This document shows positions 56,930 to 64,000 of a stretch of DNA of 64,000 nucleotides, piece after piece. A model generated the notes under the pieces. That model ran no database searches, was not told where the DNA came from, and saw only the letters and a program-made list of their open reading frames with translations. Source of the stretch: Macrocybe gigantea (taxonomy: Eukaryota > Basidiomycota > Agaricomycetes > Agaricales > Callistosporiaceae); assembly GCA_011319805.1 (NCBI GenBank), contig SJRY01000228.1, positions 744,001 to 808,000 of the forward strand, in the 5' to 3' direction. How positions within the stretch are numbered: the first letter of the stretch is position 1; each line of letters starts with the position of its first letter. Made by a program: the position numbers and the translations under genes.

Positions 56930-57361
56930 GCGATTTGTTGTTGATTTTCCGAATCCCGGTGTGGCGAAAGAATGAAGTGGAGTGGAGCCAGCTTAAACGG
57001 CGAATAGTGCATTAATAATAATAAAAAGGCTCTATGACAAGCAATTTGTTTGCTCACAAGCAGCAACGAGAGGCTTTGGTATAGCCGGCCTGAATTTAGA
57101 CGGCTGAACGGATATCGCGTCAGGAAAAGACCTTATAGGATGATTGTGAGTTTACCCTTTTACCGGAGGAGACCATATCACTGGAGTCTTGGCGACGCAA
57201 AATGTCTGTGAAGTTGTTTTTGGGCGTCTGCATTGCCACGGAAGGGAGCAAAGGTCTGAAGCGGCTGTGACATCCATGTCAATCGTGACATGTCGCGTCA
57301 ATCACATGACCGTCGCGCTCTCCCTCATCAACTTTCATCTCCCAGTCTCACACTCGCAACG
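56930..57361. other. 432-bp divergent region between RecQ and NUF2
   Basis: No coding frame is convincing. It holds both promoters. Visible: an AAT-rich stretch (about 57008-57030), a perfect 14-bp inverted repeat at 57268-57281 and related TGACATG and TCACATGAC copies within the next 30 bp, all 50-95 bp before the NUF2 ATG. Confidence 0.5.
57268..57281. promoter_or_regulatory. palindrome TGACATCCATGTCA upstream of NUF2
   Basis: Perfect inverted repeat with 6-bp arms and a 2-bp spacer, 81 bp before the NUF2 ATG. A half-site repeats at 57286-57300 (TGACATGTCGCGTCA). The shape is that of a dimeric transcription-factor site; the factor is unknown. Confidence 0.4.
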
Positions 57362-59111
57362 ATGGCGAAGGGCATATTCCCTCAGATGTCTATTCCAGAT
57401 ATCATCAACGCTCTCTCAGGATGGGGCTTATCAGTTAGCCATGAGCAGCTTGTTCGACCATCTCCGGACTTTGTTGAGGGTGTTTACTGCGCTTGCCTCC
57501 AGCAAGTGACAGATATTAGTCATGAGATTCTTCGCGATCCCGTACAGACCGCGTTATCTGTATCCGCTGTCGAAGATAAAGTACGTGCTACTGATTCTTT
57601 CTAGTCCAAGGTTGACCTATTGCGCGCAGGATCTCTACTCCACGGCACTAACAAGCAATCTCCTAGTCTATCATCTGTATGTCCTCTCCTGTCCTACAAA
57701 CAGCCCTTGGCTTATCCTCATAAAGGACTCGATTTGCTAAGGCTGCCAGAGTGGACGATTTCAACGCAAAGGACATCTTTAACCCCGAGAGAGAACGCAC
57801 GTTGATCCTCCTCTCAGCTTTTATCAATTTTGTCAAATTCACCGAACAATACTGTAACGCTATAGTCAAGGATTTGCGGGAGAAATCCGAGTCCATTATC
57901 ATTGAACGAGACCGAGTTATTGAACAATTGGCCCAAATCGAGCGAGAAATTGAAGCCGTCAAGTAAGTATAACCTTTACCTGAGAGTTCCCCACTTATAT
58001 AATGCAGGGTCAAGATTGCAGAAGACGAACCGAAATGTGAACAGCTCCGAAACGCAAACAATGCCCTTCGAGCCAAGATGATCGCAACAAAGGAATTTCA
58101 AACTGCAGCAGTGCAAGAGGTGGAGAAACTCAAGGCAGAAAAGAACGGGCTCATAAAACGAAAGGTTTTGTCCGAGTATATTCTGCATAAGCACGTATTG
58201 ACCCGACCCAGGAAGCCCTCAATGCCGAAATCTCAGGGGTGTCGGAGAATATTGCAAGGACGCGGGGAAGAATTGTGCAATCCCCAGAGCGTATCAAGCG
58301 TACTATTTCTGCCATGAGCTCGGCAGCCATAGAGGACAAGAAGACGGTGGCGATGCACGAAGCGAAAGCCCGAGATCTTCAAGCCAAGATTAACGCTCTA
58401 CTGAACATTGAGAAGGCGAGTCATATCTCCCACTCGTATAGCCAATTCCTCACCTTTAGTGGTAAATAGGATGTTCGCAGCTGTGTTGAGCAGCTACAGA
58501 CAATCGAAAAAGAAGTTCTATCGCTTCAGGCCTCACAGAAAGAGCTTGCAGACTTGCGCGACCACCTAGACGATAAGAATATCGAAAGGAGTGAGCTACG
58601 GCTTCGTCGGGAGGTGCAATCCCGTTTTCCGTTATCTAATTTTAGTTTGCATCATTCATGAAGAACTTCTTCGGCATAGCGTACGGAAAAGCAACTGTCG
58701 AACGCATACGAGAAACTCGAAAGAGCACAAAGACACGCAGAGGATAAGAAACTAGCCAACCAACGTACGATCGAGCGCCTCCAACGTGAATATGACCAAA
58801 TGGCCATTGAACGTCGAGATAATGATAAGCAGGTAGAAGAGCTGCGTACGGAAGCCAACGAAGTGGAGAAAAAGGTAGATCTAAGCTGTCTTTCTCATCG
58901 AGCATCGACTCACTGTCGCTAGATGGCGGAGCACATCAAAAAAAGCGAAACAGAGCTGAATGCTCTGTTAGCAGAATATTGGAAGCTGCGTCACGAGACA
59001 GGTAACTTCAAAAGCAATGATCATCTTGTACTTTATCTGAACTTCACGCTGGCAGACGTGTACATGGAGACATTGGCCAACAAGCTTAATATGAGAGTTA
59101 CTTCTGAGTGA
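57362..59111 (+). CDS. NUF2: kinetochore protein Nuf2 (Ndc80 complex)
   Basis: Microtubule-binding partner of Ndc80 at the outer kinetochore. ATG 57362 (MAKGIFPQMSIPDIINALSG) followed by WGLSVSHEQLVRPSPDFVEG gives the calponin-homology head. RVDDFNAKDIFNPERERTLI and LSAFINFVKFTEQYCNAIVK are the conserved end of that head. A long coiled coil follows (SIIIERDRVIEQLAQIEREI; KKLANQRTIERLQREYDQMA), closing with LLAEYWKLRHETDVYMETLA and stop 59109-59111. About eight introns, several inside the coiled coil. Confidence 0.95.
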
Positions 59112-59174
59112 GATGCAGACTTAGTCTTGTTGCAATGTGGCTTGGAGTCGTAATCGTATTGGATAAATTATATA

Positions 59175-60547
59175 TTACCTTCTTTTCCGCTTCTTCCTGC
59201 ATTCCGGACAATACCAGGTTCCTTCCGGTGGTTCTGAATAATGCAAGCAAGGTAGATGAAACTGGACAGAGCATGATTACTTGGAAATCATATCAGAGCT
59301 ACAAGGCTTAGCGGGACCTACCCATTCACGCTCGCACTTCGGGTTATCACAACCTATCATCTGTTTGACATATTGTCATTATATGGGCAAACTCTGATGA
59401 ACGGGAAACACACAGTTCCATATCCTGTTCCATTACAGTAACAATATTTCTCCTCGGATGCTTCTGCCAAGGACGTCGCGGGTAAGGTAATCGTTAGAGC
59501 TGTAGTTTCACGACCAACGTATTCCCCGGCAATCTTGGATCTGCCTTGTCCTTGAAGTTTCCCTCGTTTGTGTTTTGCAAGTGAGGGCACAGCCGAAATT
59601 GCATGTTTTGATGTCATTTCCTCCTCATCCAATTTGAGAACTCTCATTGGGTCCTCATCAATTGGACTCAGAGAGACACGAGTAGGTTTGGCCCATCGAG
59701 TGACAGTCAAATCCGACAAGGAATCCTGGGCCAGATGGCCAGGCCGCAAACCATGTATCAAGGACGTCTCTTCGTCCTTTATAGCCTGATCAAGTATTCT
59801 CAGATGCCGATCAACCTATAGCCGCGTTAGAGAGATCCAATCTTGAAAAGAAGCGGTGCACACTGTGTCATGAGCAGCCAGAGCAAGGCTAGCTTTGTCC
59901 TGAGAAGTGCGAACCAACTCGTCTGATAGAAACGCAATGTGGGACAGCAGGTAACGAGTATTCAATGAATGAAAATTCGACAACGAGCTTTGAGACACAG
60001 AACGATGTGCTGGCGATGATGAAGTTGATTCCTCGCGGTCGGCCACGCTATTGGAGGAATGGGGTGGGGTGCCATCGCCGGATATCTCGCATTGACGGGA
60101 TAGGAAAGATTTCCGTCCGCTTTCAACGTCTTCGATTTATCTTCACGGGGTTTCAAAGACAGTTCTACACGTTTCTCAGTATATTCTTTTAACCGTGCAA
60201 GCAAGTCCACTGTATATTCTGCATGACAAGACAACGTTATGAGGAAAAAGCGAGGCTGACAATTATGAACTCTCACGTTGAGCTTGCTGGTCGAGCTCAC
60301 GGAGTAAAGCATACTGTCTGTGCAGCGTTAACGGCATCTGTTCGACAACTTGACAAGCAATGAGAGTGGACGACTCGGTGGTATGAGTCCAGAACGGACC
60401 TTCGTAATGCTCCTCTCTAAAGCTGTCCCATACGCTCTGCTCTCTTTCTAGTCGCGCCGCTTCGTCAAGCTCATTGGAGTCTTCAACAGTGGCTATCTCT
60501 GCTTCTATCGGGAAAGCCAATGAACGACGGCGTTTGCGAGACGACAT
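59175..60547 (-). CDS. ING-family chromatin reader with C-terminal PHD finger
   Basis: Component of histone acetyltransferase or deacetylase complexes reading H3K4me3. ATG 60545-60547 (MSSRKRRRSLAFPIEAEIAT). The N-terminal ING helices are weakly seen (VVEQMPLTLHRQYALLRELD; TVDLLARLKEYTEKRVELSL). A disordered middle follows, then the PHD finger assembled from three exons: KYCYCNGTGYGT, MIGCDNPKCEREW, FHLPCLHYSEPPEGTWYCPE plus CRKKRKRR. The C4HC3 order and the WYCPEC ending are typical. Stop TAA at 59175-59177. Convergent with NUF2, 63 bp apart. Confidence 0.9.
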
Positions 60548-60729
60548 TGTCGAGACAAGATGACTTGCTGAGTAATCAAGGAAAACCACAATTGGCAGGT
60601 GCCATGATGCGACCACGCCTCTCGTACAAATGGCAACAAGTCTGGCGCTTATTTACAGCATCGTCGGCAACACCGATCCAGCTGGATACCAGCTCCCATC
60701 GCTAATACGGAAACGAATATCCTCCCGCA

Positions 60730-63068
60730 ATGCAGAGTGGCATGCGCACAATCTTGCGGGCTGTCGAAATCACTGGTTCGGTTGGAGTTCCGGGAGTCGG
60801 AACGGCCGCCATCATTCTTCAGGACATTGTCGCCGTCTGCAATGAGATTCGCATTCATAAGGTACGTGCACTTGCGCATCGCTGTACTGTGTCTTTTTTA
60901 TTATTATTATTCACCGCTGCACGCTGCAGCGCAAGGCTCAACGCATATCTGCCAAATGCAGCCATTTACTCATTGCATTCAATGAGAATAGCTTGAACCT
61001 CGCCGGATCAGAACTACAGGCCAGAGCTGATGAAGCCATTAAGCAAGTCTTTATCGTCCGTTGGATCAGTAGCATACTGATGTTCTTAAGCATTCTTGAG
61101 GCGGTGAAGAGGAGGGTAGTGGAGTGGGCTAGGTTGAACCGCCTCCAACTCTTCTGTACGTCAATTGAGGCTCTACTAAGTAGATCCACTGAAAGATCCT
61201 GGGATCAGTCAGAAGCACAGAAATTGCGGATGGGCTCGAAATGTGTGAAACGCAGATCAATACTGCGATGCAGGCATTCAATGTAAGCAGATGCGCTACA
61301 GGTGATAGAAGTACCCTCATCCCACCTTTTTAGGTCCAGTGAGTTATACCTGACATGTGCATTTTCCGGCGAGTGAATCTCTCAACCCAAGCGGCGATGC
61401 GATCTTGTACCAAGAACAGATCAGGGCAAGAGAGAACTTAGCAGAACAACATGTGGAGGTGCTTGATTTACTTCACCGAATTTTAAACAATCAGCAGGAT
61501 ATGCGGGACGTCGTAGAAATGACAAGGGCTGGGGCGCCAATTGCCGAACAACTCATGAGAACTGGCCAACTTGTATGTCACATCCTTCTTCTAGGACAGC
61601 ATATCAATGGACCTCCATCAGGAGTTGCGGCGCGTCCGTGAAGAGAATCTCGCTTCCAATCACCAAGATAGCCCATCGGCCATGGATTTACCCCGCTACA
61701 TTCAAGTTGAGGAAAGGTTGATGGACCTACATCGTCAAACCAACATCCCGCCGAGCATAAAAATTCTGGACGGGGAAGTTCGTAGATCAGGCGAACTAGC
61801 TATTGCAGGGGGAATATACAGCGACGTTTGGCTCGGAACCTGGCTTGGTGGCCGAAAGGTAGTGAAGTCCCGCTCACACTCAGCGTTCGCTTAAGGTCTT
61901 CGTACATGAAAGGTGGCGCTGAAGGCACTTCGCAATATAAAGGCGACCGATCCCATGGCAAAAAGAGTAATACAAGTTACTATTCTCCTTTGAACATCGC
62001 TTTAATTCGCCATTTCAGCGTTTTCAGCATGAAATCGAAGTATGGGCCCAATTGGACCATCCTAATATTCTACCTTTTTACGGCATTGTCACTAACCTGG
62101 GTCAGAATATCCAAATGGTAAGTCTGGCAATGTTTGTGTGCACTTATGAAGCTGATGGGTGACAGGTATCGCCTTGGCAAGAAAATGGAAACGTTCTCGA
62201 GTAAGTGTATGACCATTTAGCTGCATGTCTGCCTATACTTGATTTTAATTTTGCTTTTAGCTACACTAAGCATCATCCTGGAGCATCGAAAATCCATTTA
62301 GTAAGCCTGAACAGAGATTTGGTACTGTTGAAGATTCGCTGATGGATGTTAGTTGGCTGGCGCAGCATCGGGGCTTGAATATCTTCATTCCCGTAACATA
62401 GTCCACGGCAATGGTGCGCGTCTCACTGTTCCAGAACGTGCCTCTCACCGACTTTTTTGGCTCGTAGTGCGATGTGTAGGCAACCTTGATTGATTTACTT
62501 TTTTGCATCTGATTGGCTCTGTCTTGTAGACGAACATATTGGTCTCTGCCTCTGTAAGATTTCCTTACGATACTTCCTCCACCCGAGCCTATGAAGCCGT
62601 CATCAGGGCGAATCGTGTATATGCGATTTCGGGATGTCCAAAATCATCGAGGAAGTGACGGAAAAGAGTGCTTCGGCAACACTGACAACTTCGGGAAGCG
62701 CCCGGTGGCTCGCCCCAGAGCTCATCAATGGCGCCATATCATCTCCTACCAAACAGTCCGATGTCTACTCGTTTGGGATGGCGATTCTAGAACTCCTTAC
62801 GGGAGAAAAACCTTTTGCGCATCGCAAGCGTGACGCGGCTGTCATAGTCGACATAGTGGTGCATAAGCAGATGCCCGCCAGACCCGACAAGCCAGAGGTG
62901 TCCTGCTGGTTGAACGACAAGCTCTGGTCACTGTTACGGCAGTGTTGGCGGCCGGAAGCCAATTCGCGGCCAACCATGTCGTACATTGCTCAGTCACTGA
63001 GGAAATACGTTTTACAACCCACTACCTCCACGCTTACACACAACCCTGATGCCATGGACACTACGTAA
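60730..63068 (+). CDS. kinase-like protein with MLKL-type N-terminal helical region
   Basis: ATG 60730 (MQSGMRTILRAVEITGSVGV). The N-terminal 150 residues are amphipathic helices with the pattern VPGVGTAAIILQDIVAVCNE then KAQRISAKCSHLLIAFNENS, resembling the four-helix (MLKL_NTD/HELL-like) regions of fungal cell-death proteins. A coiled region (QIRARENLAEQHVEVLDLLH) and linker follow. A TKL-type kinase domain comes next: a loose Gly loop IAGGIYSDVWLG, VALKALR (lysine present), HPNILPFYGIV, catalytic loop HGNVRCTN (Asn for Asp), CDFGMSK, ARWLAPELI, DVYSFGMAILELLTGEKP and RPTMSYIAQSL. Stop 63066-63068. About fourteen introns, including one GC-AG candidate (61043-61090). Two very small exons (61334-61338 and 62468-62475) are needed to keep the frame. 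It may be a cell-death or allorecognition effector; function is inferred. Confidence 0.8.
61334..61338 (+). other. candidate 5-nt microexon GTCCA
   Basis: Lies between a 51-nt intron (61283-61333, GTAAGC...TTTTTAG) and a 53-nt intron (61339-61391, GTGAGT...CCCAAG). Including it joins MQAFN to VHGDAILYQEQIRAREN in frame. Skipping it shifts the frame, and reading on past it meets a TGA at once. Confidence 0.5.
62468..62475 (+). other. candidate 8-nt microexon TGCGATGT
   Basis: Flanked by two introns of exactly 54 nt (62414-62467, GTGCGC...CGTAG; 62476-62529, GTAGGC...TTGTAG). Inclusion gives the kinase catalytic loop HGNVRCTNILVS with canonical spacing. No other splice choice I tried joins the two sides both in frame and with the right spacing. 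Confidence 0.6.
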
Positions 63069-63258
63069 CGCCATTGACTTGATTTTAGACTTGTGCTTAT
63101 GAACTTACGAATTTGCGGAGTGCGGAACATGTGTCAATTAAGGTAATACGAGCTAGTACGCCATGCATAGGTGTTCCAAAATGACTTATTTATACAAGAC
63201 AGCAAAATAGGTGAAACCAAGTATAGAAGAAAATCGAGACAATCCGACATGTACACCA

Positions 63259-64000
63259 TCAACCAGACTTGTTGGCACTGTCCTGACCATCACTGCGTGT
63301 ATGCCCTATGTGGCCAACCTCACCAGGTCCGCCAACAGCAGGATGTCGACCTGGATATGGAATGACCATGTACTGACTTAGGCCATCATGCCGAGGCATT
63401 ACAAATTGAGGGAAGACTTGATGGCCGTACTGTGTAACAAAGGTGGGGTAGAATTGATGAGGGGATAAGAGGAATGATCTCCATCTGTATTGGGATGAGT
63501 CGGGATAGGGATTGGCTGAGGAACAGGTGTTATGTATTGAGGATACATGTGCCCGTTCTCGCCGGATTTGAGAATCGGAGGTGTTGCATACTGACCGTAG
63601 TAGCCTGGGGGAAGGCTGGACAGATATGTGCCGATCAGTGGCGGGCCACTTGAGGGTGGTGGGAGTGAGTTTGAGACAGGCACGCCCTGCTGGGAGGACA
63701 CGTCGTTTTGTTCGACGTTGCTGCCTGCGCGATCTCAAAAAAGATTAGAGACAAAGACGACGTCACTCCACGCGTTTTTGCGGCTGACGGAGGAAGAGGA
63801 GGGATATTGAGCGAGACACACCTTTTCCATCGCGCTTCTTGTACGGACCACGCTTAATCCCCTTCTTCCTCTCCTTCCTCTGAGAATCGACGCATTCTTC
63901 AGAGATACCATATTTAACACAGCGGAGACAAGGCCTGGCGTCGTCACATTTTTTGCATGCCTTTTGGCAGTTGGTACATGCGTTTTTGACTTGTCTGCGC
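63259..64000 (-). CDS. Zn(II)2Cys6 transcription factor (5' end beyond window)
   Basis: The open frame enters from the right edge with the zinc cluster RRQVKNACTNCQKACKKCDD then ARPCLRCVKYGISEECVD (six spaced Cys, plus one extra). A basic run follows (RKERKKGIKRGPYKKRDGKG). An intron (about 63724-63824) joins SNVEQNDVSSQQGVPVSN, then a Pro/Tyr-rich region (PPLIGTYLSSLPPGYYGQYA). A 62-nt intron can then switch frame to the end FYPTFVTQYGHQVFPQFVMP through DGQDSANKSG, stop 63259. Without that intron the frame stops at 63399. Only the DNA-binding and C-terminal parts are visible; the start is beyond 64000. Confidence 0.8.

Noticed and set aside
61573..61594. A 22-nt ultrashort GT-AG intron in the MLKL-like gene
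   Set aside because: A normal 49-nt intron (61573-61621) from the same donor gives the same frame and a better join, TGQL-ELRRVREENL.

Overview
The window is nuclear DNA of a filamentous basidiomycete, most likely an agaricomycete. Evidence: about 30 densely packed genes, almost all broken by short GT-AG introns of about 48-65 nt; intergenic gaps often under 120 bp; and fungal markers including a class V myosin, PEX6, a Chs4/Skt5-like Sel1 protein, Zn(II)2Cys6 transcription factors and a UMP kinase of the Ura6 type. I saw no transposon, rRNA, tRNA, CRISPR array or viral sequence. Gene spans below are built from spliced exons: the first base is the chosen start or stop codon and internal introns are included.

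Layout, left to right. 1-6.8 kb (minus): class V myosin running off the left edge, then a Ser/Pro-rich orphan. 6.9-9 kb (plus): PhoD-like membrane-anchored phosphatase. 9.2-13.2 kb (minus): PEX6. 13.25-14 kb (plus): GAR1. 14-16 kb (minus): a probable Mis14/Nsl1 kinetochore protein and YJU2. 16-20 kb (plus): DHX35 helicase and MIC19. 19.9-23.8 kb (minus): a single-pass membrane orphan and CDC5/CEF1. 24.4-27.5 kb (plus): Zn2Cys6 transcription factor. 27.7-29 kb (minus): probable Nup37. 29.1-30.3 kb (plus): a 57-codon membrane ORF whose TGA overlaps the ATG of UMP kinase. 30.4-39 kb (minus): a five-gene head-to-tail run (PGK, JHD1 histone demethylase, Chs4-like protein, PITH protein, lipid kinase), with gaps of only 44 and 38 nt inside it. 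39-48.98 kb: RGG protein, coiled-coil orphan, SDA1, NUDT5/YSA1, PNKP and GALT. 49-60.5 kb: DDX41, a GT8-like glycosyltransferase, a RecQ helicase, NUF2 and an ING PHD protein. 60.7-63.1 kb (plus): a kinase-like protein with an MLKL-type N-terminal helical region. 63.3-64 kb (minus): a Zn2Cys6 factor running off the right edge.

Most genes are conserved housekeeping loci with no shared pathway. Four encode spliceosome-associated proteins (YJU2, DHX35, CDC5, DDX41), and YJU2 and DHX35 share a 118-bp divergent promoter. Two are kinetochore proteins (Mis14-like, NUF2).

The most unusual content is (a) the MLKL-like helical-bundle plus kinase protein at 60.7-63.1 kb, with an Asn in place of the catalytic Asp and two apparent microexons of 8 and 5 nt; (b) the TGATG-coupled small membrane ORF and UMP kinase; (c) operon-like packing of JHD1, the Chs4-like gene and the PITH gene; and (d) three candidate GC-AG introns inferred from protein continuity.
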